A stretch of DNA of 5,938 nt from an uncultured Collinsella sp. (GCA_900544235.1 UQUL01000070.1:1-5938), one strand, 5' to 3'. Counted from the stretch's first letter, positions 1 to 5,823 are shown. Notes: generated by a model not told the origin, from the sequence alone. A program made the numbers and translations.

Positions 1-62
1 GAAAGAAGCTGCGCCGCGGGGGAGGCGACCCAAATGGCTTTCTCATATCGTCTTGTTTTTAA
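1..62 (+). other. Window-edge sequence, possible 3' tail of an upstream gene
   Basis: The first 62 bases could be the last 19 codons of a + strand gene cut by the window edge, in the frame starting at base 3 and stopping at TAA 60-62. The first nine codons of that frame mostly end in G or C, as real genes here do, but the tail (KKLRRGGGDPNGF...) matches no family I recognise. Two other frames are also open: a + frame from base 2 that runs on to 403, and a - strand frame from ATG 46 to the edge (MRKPFGSPPP...) without a visible ribosome binding site. The sequence alone does not decide between them. Confidence 0.2.
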
Positions 63-124
63 TCACCATGATTATTTTGCTTAAAGCAACAACGTTCCCG
101 CTCGATGTAATCACAGAATCAAAA

Positions 125-173
125 CGTGTACATCAGCCACCAAAATCGACATGTTTGGAGGCTGATGTACACG
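125..173. repeat. Long palindrome (14-bp perfect arms) upstream of the lipid gene
   Basis: Arms 125-138 and 160-173 are perfect reverse complements over 14 bp (CGTGTACATCAGCC against GGCTGATGTACACG). After one A-A mismatch, another 5 bp pair (140-144 CCAAA with 154-158 TTTGG), leaving a 9-base loop at 145-153. The sequence is not followed by a T-run, so it is not a standard terminator on the + strand. It lies about 60 bases before the predicted promoter. It may be a protein-binding site, a dispersed palindromic repeat, or a hairpin at the end of an upstream transcript. Confidence 0.75.
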
Positions 174-188
174 AATGCGAAATCCCCC

Positions 189-219
189 GCCGCCTAAAAG
201 TACCTTCCACATGTCTGGA
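189..219. repeat. Degenerate partial copy of one half of the palindrome
   Basis: GCCGCCTAAAA (189-199) followed by ACATGTCTGGA (209-219) resembles GCCACCAAAA (136-145) followed by ACATGTTTGGA (149-159) inside the 125-173 palindrome, with about six extra bases between the blocks. The ACATGTYTGGA block matches at 10 of 11 positions. It has no right arm, so it would be a decayed or partial copy if the likeness is real. Chance remains possible. Confidence 0.25.
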
Positions 220-235
220 CTCTCTATGGCTGCGC

Positions 236-264
236 TGGATAGACATCGCCGGAACGGGTATAGT
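236..264 (+). promoter_or_regulatory. Probable sigma-70-type promoter for the five-gene block
   Basis: TGGATA (236-241, 4/6 to TTGACA) and TATAGT (259-264, 5/6 to TATAAT) are separated by exactly 17 bases. Transcription would start near 271, about 30 bases before GTG 301. No other promoter of similar quality was found before the block. Confidence 0.6.
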
Positions 265-289
265 ATCGAAAGTTTTGTCGTTAACCAGC

Positions 290-296
290 GGGGGAG
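290..296 (+). promoter_or_regulatory. Ribosome binding site that fixes GTG 301 as start
   Basis: GGGGGAG lies 4 bases before GTG 301. It is the only good Shine-Dalgarno sequence near a start codon of this frame. The in-frame ATG at 175 has none and lies upstream of the predicted promoter. Confidence 0.7.
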
Positions 297-300
297 TCCT

Positions 301-1005
301 GTGGGCATCAAAAAGAAGATCAAAAAGGAGCTTATCGGCACTTCCGATTACCCGTCGAATAAGATCTTTACGATCTCCAATTTCATCACCTTTACGCGCC
401 TGATCCTCACCCTGGTATTTCTGTACCTGTTTGTGACGGACAACAACCGCGTCATCGCCATCGTTATCTACGCCGTCGCCGCCTCCACCGACTGGATGGA
501 CGGCCAGATCGCCCGCATGACTAAGACGGTCTCATGGCTCGGCAAGGTCATGGATCCCATCTGCGACCGTGCGCTGCTGTTCACCGGCGTACTTGGTCTA
601 GTGGTCCGCGGAGAGCTGCCCATCTGGGTCTGTGTGCTCATTATTGGCCGCGACATCTATCTGGGCATCGGCACGCTTATCGTTCGTCATTATCACCGTC
701 GCCCCATCGATGTCGTCTTCCCCGGAAAGATTGCCACAGCGCTGCTCATGACTGGTTTCTCGCTCATGCTGCTCGGTTTCCCCGTTATTGACGGCCTGCA
801 TCTTTTACCTTCATCCCTTACGGCCTTCCCGGGCCTCAACGGAAGCTCGGTGCCCCTCGGCATCTTCTTTGTGTACGGCGGCGTGATCTTCTCCATGCTC
901 ACCGCTGTCATCTACTCCATTAAGGGCGGAGCGGCCATTAAACAGGCTCTCACGCATCCCGAGGACGAGGACATCGACTTTCTGAACCCTGAAATCGAAG
1001 ACTGA
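301..1005 (+). CDS. CDP-alcohol phosphatidyltransferase (PgsA or cardiolipin synthase type)
   Basis: Predicted integral membrane enzyme of 234 residues that moves a phosphatidyl group from CDP-diacylglycerol to an alcohol. The family signature D-x2-DG-x2-AR-x8-G-x3-D-x3-D is complete at D64, D67, G68, A71, R72, G81, D85 and D89; the aspartates bind the metal and CDP. About six hydrophobic segments are visible, near 24-45, 48-62, 91-103, 106-128, 144-163 and 186-207, after a basic N-terminus (KKKIKK) and before an acidic tail (EDEDIDFLNPEIED). The acceptor cannot be read from the motif. The part after the motif (IGRDIYLGIG, then FPGKIAT) looks to me more like actinobacterial PgsA2 or CDP-alcohol-type cardiolipin synthases than classic PgsA, so I give no symbol. 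It lies in the same neighbourhood as garA, as Rv1822 (pgsA2) does in Mycobacterium tuberculosis. An ATG 126 bases upstream would add 42 residues of no membrane-protein character and was not used. Confidence 0.9.
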   Translation: MGIKKKIKKELIGTSDYPSNKIFTISNFITFTRLILTLVFLYLFVTDNNRVIAIVIYAVAASTDWMDGQIARMTKTVSWLGKVMDPICDRALLFTGVLGLVVRGELPIWVCVLIIGRDIYLGIGTLIVRHYHRRPIDVVFPGKIATALLMTGFSLMLLGFPVIDGLHLLPSSLTAFPGLNGSSVPLGIFFVYGGVIFSMLTAVIYSIKGGAAIKQALTHPEDEDIDFLNPEIED

Positions 1006-1071
1006 TTCGTTGGGGTATGATTACGTACGGTTCATTATTTGCGGCACGTCCGCGATAAGTTAGGGGTTGTC

Positions 1072-1506
1072 ATGGACAACATGGTTAACAATATGCCTCA
1101 GAATGATAAGACTGCTGACGCTACCTGCGTATTCCGCGTGCCTTCAAGCGACGTCACAGTTCCCGACCTCATGGCCAACGTGCGCATCACCGCCCCCGTT
1201 CTGTCCATCGTCAAGGGTCCGCAGACGGGTGCCGCTTTTGAGCTCGAGGACGACGTGACCACCATCGGCCGCGATCCCGCGAACGGCATCTTCCTCAACG
1301 ACATGACCGTTTCGCGCAGCCACGCGCGCATTATTCGCGAGGGCCTCGGCGCTCGCATCGAGGACTTGGGCTCGCTCAATGGCACCTGGGTCGACGGTGC
1401 CATCGTCAATGCAGCCCCGCTGCACGACGGTTCTTCCGTTCAGATTGGTACGTTTACGCTCATCTACCACGAGAGCACGCCGGAGCGCATCGAAACCGGT
1501 GAGTAG
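1072..1506 (+). CDS. garA: GarA/OdhI-like FHA-domain switch protein
   Basis: Small cytoplasmic protein of 144 residues with one forkhead-associated domain (about 42-134) and a flexible N-terminal tail. Phosphothreonine-binding residues are present: G66-R67, S81-R82-x-H84 (TVSRSH) and N103 in GSLNGT. The tail has a phospho-acceptor motif DATCVFR (16-22) that aligns with ETTSVFR of mycobacterial GarA and OdhI. In those proteins a PASTA-type Ser/Thr kinase or PknG phosphorylates the tail, which then folds onto the FHA domain and stops the protein from binding 2-oxoglutarate dehydrogenase and glutamate enzymes. Here T18 matches GarA Thr22, while the Thr21 position is Ala17. ATG 1072 was chosen because AGGGG lies at 1062-1066; a TTG at 1039 would add 11 unlikely residues. 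The 66-base gap before it holds TATGAT (1016-1021) without a good -35 box, so a second promoter is uncertain. The MerR gene follows 3 bases after its stop. The FHA domain is certain; shared targets with GarA are inferred. Confidence 0.9.
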   Translation: MDNMVNNMPQNDKTADATCVFRVPSSDVTVPDLMANVRITAPVLSIVKGPQTGAAFELEDDVTTIGRDPANGIFLNDMTVSRSHARIIREGLGARIEDLGSLNGTWVDGAIVNAAPLHDGSSVQIGTFTLIYHESTPERIETGE

Positions 1507-1509
1507 GGC

Positions 1510-2388
1510 ATGGCCGAACGCAACTATCTGAGTATCGGCCAAGTCGTCAACCTACTTCGAGGCGCATACCCCGATCTTTCGAACTCAAAAATTAGATTTC
1601 TAGAGGATGAGGGGCTCATTACCCCTCATCGTACGCCTAAGGGATACCGTCAGTACTCCAAGGAGGACGTTGATCGCCTGGAGGTCATTCTGCATTTGCA
1701 GAAGACTCGCTACATGCCGCTCAACGTGATTAAGCAGCGCTTGGAAAACGCCACGGACCTGTCAACGCTCGCCTATGAGGTGGGCTTGCTGTCCGATGTT
1801 CCACTCAAGACGGAGCCCAAGGAGACTAAACAAAAGCTGCATCCCATCGAGACCATTCCCGATATGTTGGGCGTCGAGATTTCGTTTATCCGCTCGCTCG
1901 CCGAGAACGATCTCATTCGCATCATCAAGAGCCCACAGAATCGTGAGCTCGTCGATGGCCGCGATTTTCCGATCATCCGCTACTGCTCCGAGCTGTCACG
2001 CTTCCATATCGAGCCGCGCAACCTGCGTCAGTACGTGTCTTCCGCCAACCGCGAGTCCTCGATGTTTGAGCAGGTGCTCGTGAGCATGCTCGGAATGGAT
2101 ACCTCCGATGACGAGCGCGACGCCAAGCTCGAGCGTGCGTTTAAGAAGCTTCACGACCTGACGGAAGGTGTGCACACTGCGCTGCTCAAGAACCGCGTTT
2201 TTGAGTCGCTCAACGCCGTGGTCGAGGACGCCGACATCGATGCGCTCGATGAGGAAATCACTCGCTCCGAGTCCACCAAGGCCAAAAACGAAGAGACAGC
2301 CGCGCCTGCTTCGCACGAGGATTCTCTCGTAAAGCCGCTCAAGGTCGTCGTCCCTTCGCAATCCGGCACCGCCACCGCGGGCATATAA
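1510..2388 (+). CDS. ftsR: MerR-family regulator, FtsR/Rv1828 type
   Basis: DNA-binding regulator of 292 residues. The N-terminal MerR winged helix-turn-helix covers about 6-75: YLSIGQVVNLL, then SKIRFLEDEGLITPHR and GYRQYS, and the basic wing helix near 54-75. The spelling (YPDLSNSKIRFLE..., then FHIEPRNLRQYVSSANRES and the later HTALLKNRV) follows Rv1828 of Mycobacterium tuberculosis and FtsR of Corynebacterium glutamicum, which has been described as an activator of ftsZ. The second domain (about 110-250) replaces the ligand pocket of classical MerR proteins. The last 45 residues are polar and probably disordered, which makes the protein longer than I recall for Rv1828. ATG 1510 follows the garA stop by 3 bases with only a weak GGTGAG before it (1498-1503), so translational coupling is likely. 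Its place next to garA matches the Mycobacterium order. An effect on ftsZ here is inference. Confidence 0.85.
   Translation: MAERNYLSIGQVVNLLRGAYPDLSNSKIRFLEDEGLITPHRTPKGYRQYSKEDVDRLEVILHLQKTRYMPLNVIKQRLENATDLSTLAYEVGLLSDVPLKTEPKETKQKLHPIETIPDMLGVEISFIRSLAENDLIRIIKSPQNRELVDGRDFPIIRYCSELSRFHIEPRNLRQYVSSANRESSMFEQVLVSMLGMDTSDDERDAKLERAFKKLHDLTEGVHTALLKNRVFESLNAVVEDADIDALDEEITRSESTKAKNEETAAPASHEDSLVKPLKVVVPSQSGTATAGI
1606..1630. repeat. Intragenic 9-bp perfect inverted repeat in the MerR gene
   Basis: GATGAGGGG (1606-1614) and CCCCTCATC (1622-1630) are perfect reverse complements around a 7-base loop. They lie about 100 bases into the coding region, over the codons for the MerR motif DEGLITPH. 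It could be an RNA hairpin, an internal binding site, or a by-product of the conserved protein motif. Confidence 0.5.
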
Positions 2389-2415
2389 CCGCTGCTGAAA
2401 TTTCGGCAACCCATT

Positions 2416-2421
2416 GAAAGG
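2416..2421 (+). promoter_or_regulatory. Ribosome binding site fixing the apt start
   Basis: GAAAGG ends 7 bases before ATG 2429, a good distance. This favours ATG 2429 over TTG 2414, which would overlap the site itself. Confidence 0.75.
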
Positions 2422-2428
2422 TCATGCA

Positions 2429-2959
2429 ATGTACGACTTCGAATCTCATATCGTCGACATCCCCGACTATCCCGAGCCCGGAGTCATCTTTAAAGACATC
2501 ACGCAGCTCTTTGGCAATCCCGAGGCGCTCAAAGCCATGACCGATGCCCTCGCCGAGCACTTTGCCGGCATGGGAATCACCAAGGTCGTGGGTCCCGAGG
2601 CTCGCGGCTTTATGGTTGGCGTACCGGTGGCTGTAGCCCTTGGCGCCGGCTTTGTTCCTGCACGTAAACCGGGCAAGCTGCCGCGCGAGACCGTAAGCCA
2701 GAGCTACGAGCTCGAATACGGCACCGATTCAATTGAGATCCACGCCGACGCTATCAGCTCTAAAGATACCGTGTTGATTCTGGACGACTTGGTCGCGACG
2801 GGCGGAACCGTCGAGGCAACAGGTAAACTGGTGCGAGATATGGGCGCAAAGCTTGTCGGTTACGGTTGTATCCTTGAGCTTGCGTTTCTCAACCCGCGCG
2901 AGAAGCTCACGCCGTCTGATGACGATGTGGAGCTCTTTAGCCTGGTGACGGTGGACTAG
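2429..2959 (+). CDS. apt: Adenine phosphoribosyltransferase
   Basis: Purine salvage enzyme of 176 residues, a normal length for the family: adenine + PRPP gives AMP + pyrophosphate, in the cytoplasm. Visible marks in order are PGVIFKDIT (17-25), the GPEARGF loop (55-61), ARKPGKLP (78-85), the flexible loop with ETVSQSYELEYG (87-98), and the PRPP-binding motif VLILDDLVATGGT (115-127) with the two aspartates D119-D120. All key elements are intact. It sits 40 bases after the MerR gene with no terminator between, so it is probably in the same transcript. The link with the regulatory and lipid genes is likely shared growth-related expression, not a shared pathway. Confidence 0.97.
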   Translation: MYDFESHIVDIPDYPEPGVIFKDITQLFGNPEALKAMTDALAEHFAGMGITKVVGPEARGFMVGVPVAVALGAGFVPARKPGKLPRETVSQSYELEYGTDSIEIHADAISSKDTVLILDDLVATGGTVEATGKLVRDMGAKLVGYGCILELAFLNPREKLTPSDDDVELFSLVTVD

Positions 2960-2967
2960 CCGTTACC
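2944..2967 (+). terminator. Weak hairpin over the apt stop codon
   Basis: GGTGACGG (2944-2951) pairs with CCGTTACC (2960-2967) over 8 bp with one G-U pair, and the loop contains the apt TAG. The following bases (CTTAGTTACT) are only moderately T-rich. It may reduce read-through into the next gene or protect the upstream mRNA; it is not a strong terminator. Confidence 0.3.
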
Positions 2968-2991
2968 CTTAGTTACTGGAAAGGAAGCTAC

Positions 2992-4119
2992 ATGCGCACA
3001 GCAAACACGCACAAAAACATGGCACGCTGCGCTGCTACGGCAACCCTCGCTTGTGTTTTGGGCTTGGGCCTCGCGGCTCCTGCCTACGCCGATACCGCAT
3101 CCGACCTTGCCGCTGCTCGTACGAAGCTCGAGCAGATCGGTACCCAAACTCAGCAGATTTACGATGAGCTCGCCACGCAGACGCAGGCGCTCGATCAGAC
3201 TGCCGGCGAGATCACGCAAAAGCAGCAGGAGATCGCCGATGGTCAGGCTAAGCTCTCGACCTATGTCGCCGGCGAGTACAAAACCGGCGGTCTGAGCCTG
3301 CTTCAGGTTCTGACGGGTGTCGATGACCTGAGCGATATGCTCAACCGTCTGTTCTACTACGGCAAAGTTTCCGATAAGCAAGCTCAGACCATTCAAGAGG
3401 TCAAGGAGCTTAAGCAGCAGCTCACCGATAAGCAGTCCGAGCAGGAGAAGAACGTCGCCGCCACGCAAAAGAAGGTCGACGAGCTTAACGCCCAGCAGGC
3501 TGAAGCCCAGAACGTCGTAAACTCCCTGGATTCGCAGCTGCAAGCCGAGCTTGCCGCAGAGGCCGAGGCCAACGCCGCGCTGCAGGCCGGCATCAACGCC
3601 AGCACCGCTGAGAAGGCCACGGTGAGCAACGAGACTGCCGGTACGACCGAGAACACCAACAACGGTGGCCAGACCAGCAATAACAACAACCAGGGCGGCA
3701 ACACTCCGGCTCCTACGCCGGCACCTGCTCCGACGCCGCAGCCCTCCACGCCTGCTCCGGCTCCGACGCCTTCTGCTCCGAGCCAATCCGTCGACGGCGG
3801 TTCTGTTGTCTCACGTGCATACAGTAAGCTTGGTTGCGCTTATTCCTGGGGCGGAATTGGCCCGAACAGCTTCGACTGTTCTGGTTTTGTTAGCTATTGC
3901 CTCACTGGTCGCTATTGCCGCCTCGGCACCACGGGTACCTTTATGGGCTGGACGCGTGTGTCCGATCCGCAGCCCGGTGACGTTGTGGTCAACTCGTGCC
4001 ACACCGGCATTTACATCGGTGGTGGTCAGATGATTCATGCTTCCGACTACAACACGGGTGTTATCATCAGCTCCGTTGCCGCAGGCATGAACAATAACTA
4101 CATCTTCGTGCGCTACTAA
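2992..4119 (+). CDS. Exported coiled-coil NlpC/P60 peptidoglycan hydrolase
   Basis: Predicted secreted cell-wall hydrolase of 375 residues. Residues 1-33 form a signal peptide ending APAYA|DT. Residues about 34-205 are Gln, Ala and Glu rich coiled coil, interrupted by a hydrophobic tip (GGLSLLQVLTGVDDLSDML, about 99-117), the layout of PcsB, CwlO and RipC proteins that FtsEX activates. An Asn/Gly/Thr-rich stretch and a Pro-Ala-Thr linker (about 217-265) follow. The C-terminal NlpC/P60 domain (about 268-375) carries the catalytic triad: C296 in FDCSGF, H337 in CHTGIYIGG and H349 in MIHAS. The 12-residue spacing between the histidines is usual. Such enzymes cut D-Glu to diamino-acid bonds in stem peptides. 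The domain has five cysteines (282, 296, 303, 309, 336), many for an exported protein. AAGGAAG at 2981-2987 is a good ribosome binding site. It ends the co-directional block; a strong terminator follows. Dependence on FtsEX is inference. Confidence 0.93.
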   Translation: MRTANTHKNMARCAATATLACVLGLGLAAPAYADTASDLAAARTKLEQIGTQTQQIYDELATQTQALDQTAGEITQKQQEIADGQAKLSTYVAGEYKTGGLSLLQVLTGVDDLSDMLNRLFYYGKVSDKQAQTIQEVKELKQQLTDKQSEQEKNVAATQKKVDELNAQQAEAQNVVNSLDSQLQAELAAEAEANAALQAGINASTAEKATVSNETAGTTENTNNGGQTSNNNNQGGNTPAPTPAPAPTPQPSTPAPAPTPSAPSQSVDGGSVVSRAYSKLGCAYSWGGIGPNSFDCSGFVSYCLTGRYCRLGTTGTFMGWTRVSDPQPGDVVVNSCHTGIYIGGGQMIHASDYNTGVIISSVAAGMNNNYIFVRY

Positions 4120-4142
4120 GTATTCAGATAAAGCAAACGGAT

Positions 4143-4181
4143 ATGGACCTCGTGGCTTTGAGTCATGGGGTCCATTCTTTT
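4143..4181 (+). terminator. Intrinsic terminator of the five-gene block
   Basis: ATGGACC (4143-4149) pairs with GGTCCAT (4169-4175), and the stem extends inward to about 15 bp with three G-U pairs around a 3-base loop (4158-4160). TCTTTT (4176-4181) follows directly. It begins 23 bases after the hydrolase stop codon. Confidence 0.88.
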
Positions 4182-4199
4182 GCCTTTCGTGCAGGCCGC

Positions 4200-4222
4200 T
4201 ATCTAGTTTTGAATACTAGATA
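4200..4222. promoter_or_regulatory. Palindromic operator before degV, core of a 14-bp-arm palindrome
   Basis: TATCTAGT, seven bases (TTTGAAT), ACTAGATA. The palindrome extends outward to 4194-4228 (GGCCGC and GCGGCC), giving 14-bp perfect arms. The centre (4211) lies about 50 bases before the likely transcription start. A near-identical site, with 21 of 23 bases the same, lies before the DUF1836 gene at 5856-5878. The site is not followed by T residues and a separate terminator lies just upstream, so a regulator-binding role fits better than termination. The binder is probably the DUF1836 protein (inference). Confidence 0.75.
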
Positions 4223-4248
4223 GCGGCCCAATCGGTCTGCAAGATGGC

Positions 4249-4254
4249 TATAAT
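4249..4254 (+). promoter_or_regulatory. -10 box of the degV promoter
   Basis: Perfect TATAAT 30 bases before ATG 4284. At 16-18 bases upstream there is only poor -35 sequence (around 4225-4232, GGCCCAAT). A perfect -10 with a missing -35 often means activator dependence, which would suit the palindrome just upstream. Confidence 0.75.
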
Positions 4255-4283
4255 TGTTAGGGAACAATTAGAAAGGACCCTCT

Positions 4284-5150
4284 ATGAGCTGGGCACTTAT
4301 CTCCGATTCAAGCTGCAACCTCCGCGATTGGCAACCGACCGCGCCCCATACCACCTTTGCATTTGCGCCCCTCAAAATTCGAGTGGGGGAGCGTGAATTC
4401 GTCGATGACCTTTCGCTCGATGTTCATGAGCTCAACTGCGCTGTTCAGGCGGAGACGAACGCTTCTTCGAGCGCTTGTCCCAGCGTAGGGGAGTGGGCCG
4501 AGCTCTTCAAATTGGCAGACAAGACCATCTGCATGCCGATATCTGAGGGCGTGTCTGGCAGCTACAACGCGGCAGCCACGGCTCGCGATATGGTTCTTGC
4601 CGAGGAGCCCAACCGACAGATTCATCTAGTCAATTCACGCGCAGCTGGCGGCAAAATGGACCTCATTTTCTTGCTGTTCGACCGCTATCTTGCAAGCAAT
4701 CCGGATGTCTCATTCGAGGACGCTTGCGCATACTTCGATAGCCTTGAACAGAACAGCAAAATCCTCTTCAGTTTGTGCAATTACGAAAATCTCGCCAAAG
4801 CCGGACGTATCCCCAAGGCAGCCGGCGTCATTGCCAACAAGCTCAATATCCGCATTTTGGGCACGGCGAGTGAGGTCGGTAAAATCGAACTCTTCGGGCA
4901 CACGCGTGGCGAAAAGAAGATGCTCAACAAGATCATCGACACCATGGAAGCCGAGGGTTTTACGGGCGGCGAGGTCGTCATCAACCATGTGGAGAACGCA
5001 TCGAGCGCCCAGGCGTTGGCCGATCGCATTATTGAGCATTGGCCCGGCTCCAAGACCATCATCATGCCCTGCAACGGCCTGGATTCCTATTACGCCGAGA
5101 TGCACGGCCTCATCATCGGCTACGGCATGGGCGTAGCTTCGGGCAAATAG
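4284..5150 (+). CDS. DegV-family (fatty-acid-binding) protein
   Basis: Cytoplasmic protein of 288 residues, the usual DegV length. Family marks: DSS at 8-10 (SDSSCNL), the SSACPSVGEW segment (62-71) in the place of the usual TSQPS-like loop, the ISEGVSGSYNAA loop (86-97), NSRAAGGKMD, and LAKAGRIPK in the second lobe. DegV proteins bind a long-chain fatty acid in a buried pocket; some (FakB) present it to the kinase FakA for phosphorylation and use in phospholipids. No FakA gene is in this window, so the role as FakB is open. GAAAGGA (4271-4277) ends 6 bases before the ATG. It has its own promoter and stands apart from the block upstream. It faces the DUF1836 regulator gene tail to tail and shares an operator sequence with it, which suggests control by that regulator. 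Confidence 0.93.
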   Translation: MSWALISDSSCNLRDWQPTAPHTTFAFAPLKIRVGEREFVDDLSLDVHELNCAVQAETNASSSACPSVGEWAELFKLADKTICMPISEGVSGSYNAAATARDMVLAEEPNRQIHLVNSRAAGGKMDLIFLLFDRYLASNPDVSFEDACAYFDSLEQNSKILFSLCNYENLAKAGRIPKAAGVIANKLNIRILGTASEVGKIELFGHTRGEKKMLNKIIDTMEAEGFTGGEVVINHVENASSAQALADRIIEHWPGSKTIIMPCNGLDSYYAEMHGLIIGYGMGVASGK

Positions 5151-5155
5151 AGTCA

Positions 5156-5191
5156 GGTGGGACAAATTAATCAGTAATTCTTTGTCCCACC
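5156..5191. terminator. Perfect 11-bp hairpin between convergent genes
   Basis: GGTGGGACAAA (5156-5166) and TTTGTCCCACC (5181-5191) are exact reverse complements around a 14-base loop. It begins 6 bases after the degV stop and ends 14 bases before the end of the opposite gene. Its place suits a shared two-way terminator, but no strong T-run follows on either strand, so efficiency is uncertain. Confidence 0.65.
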
Positions 5192-5205
5192 ACCTTTCAG
5201 ATCAA

Positions 5206-5817
5206 TTAACTACTGAACCCGTTGAACTTGAGATAGCTCATCAGGTACGCCTTCGAAACGAAGGATGAAACCGCGCTGCGTACAAGCAGCGACTCACGCG
5301 TTACCTGATGCGCCGTATCGGGAACCGGCGTCTGCTCGACGGAAAACGCTGAACGAATCGATGCCTCGAGCTGATCGACCACATAATCAAAGGCCGTCGG
5401 GGCATCGTAGCTCAAACGCTGAATGTTAAAGAGTGCCTGCACCGCAGCAATAGGTAGCACCTGTTTAAAGATGCAGATAGCGATCAGGCGGGCAATCTGC
5501 TCGCGGCCATATTGCTTTTTGACCGGAGCAGGAACCAGGCCGACCTTCACGTAGTTATTGATCATCGATGGCGTAATGACAGGCTGCTCAACGCAAATGG
5601 ACAGCGGCTCCATCCACAGCGCAACATACTCAATAACCTGGTCGCGGTAGAGCGTCACATTGGGCAACTGGTTATAGCGCGGCAGACTCAACGTATTTAA
5701 TTTGCGCACGATATCGGACTGAATAAATGCATCGGGCAGCACAGTGGGCTGAATATCCTCAGGCTTAATGCTGACCGACGAATCGGACATCGGGATAACG
5801 CGTTTGGCGTGGTTCAT
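5206..5817 (-). CDS. DUF1836-domain helix-turn-helix regulator
   Basis: Cytoplasmic protein of 203 residues with a DUF1836 domain at about 45-150: LPRYNQLPNVTLYRDQVIEYV (45-65), then ITPSMINNYVKVGLVPAP (81-98), KKQYGREQIARLI (100-112) and a helical stretch to about 130. The ITPSMINNYVKVGLVP part with the following YGREQIARL resembles a MerR-type helix-turn-helix and wing, so DNA binding is likely. The N-terminal 40 residues and the C-terminal 50 match nothing I know. The start is supported by GGAGG (5824-5828, complement) 6 bases before the ATG; a second Met lies at residue 10. Its -35 region lies inside a palindrome that is also found before degV, the pattern of an autoregulated repressor that also controls its neighbour. 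The function of DUF1836 proteins is poorly known, and the regulator role here is inference. Confidence 0.85.
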   Translation of the reverse strand: MNHAKRVIPMSDSSVSIKPEDIQPTVLPDAFIQSDIVRKLNTLSLPRYNQLPNVTLYRDQVIEYVALWMEPLSICVEQPVITPSMINNYVKVGLVPAPVKKQYGREQIARLIAICIFKQVLPIAAVQALFNIQRLSYDAPTAFDYVVDQLEASIRSAFSVEQTPVPDTAHQVTRESLLVRSAVSSFVSKAYLMSYLKFNGFSS

Positions 5818-5823
5818 AAGGAT

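Noticed and set aside
53..403. Open + strand frame through the upstream region and into the lipid gene
   Set aside because: It has no ribosome binding site, covers the palindrome and promoter, and overlaps a certain gene in another frame. Its product has no family character.
1035..1058. Small hairpin (GCGG/CCGC with TTAT/ATAA outside) before the FHA gene
   Set aside because: Four-bp stems with unequal bulges are common by chance; no T-run follows and there is no second copy.
1039..1071. TTG start that would lengthen the FHA protein by 11 residues
   Set aside because: No Shine-Dalgarno precedes it, while AGGGG lies 5 bases before ATG 1072.
2956..3786. Long - strand open frame (276 codons) opposite the NlpC/P60 gene
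   Set aside because: It mirrors the biased Gln/Ala/Glu codons of the coiled coil. The product is a low-complexity Leu/Arg/Gly chain, while the + strand gene has a signal peptide and a catalytic triad.
4194..4228. 14-bp palindrome as a second terminator of the hydrolase gene
   Set aside because: No T-run follows the right arm, a proper terminator already lies at 4143-4181, and the core recurs at another promoter.
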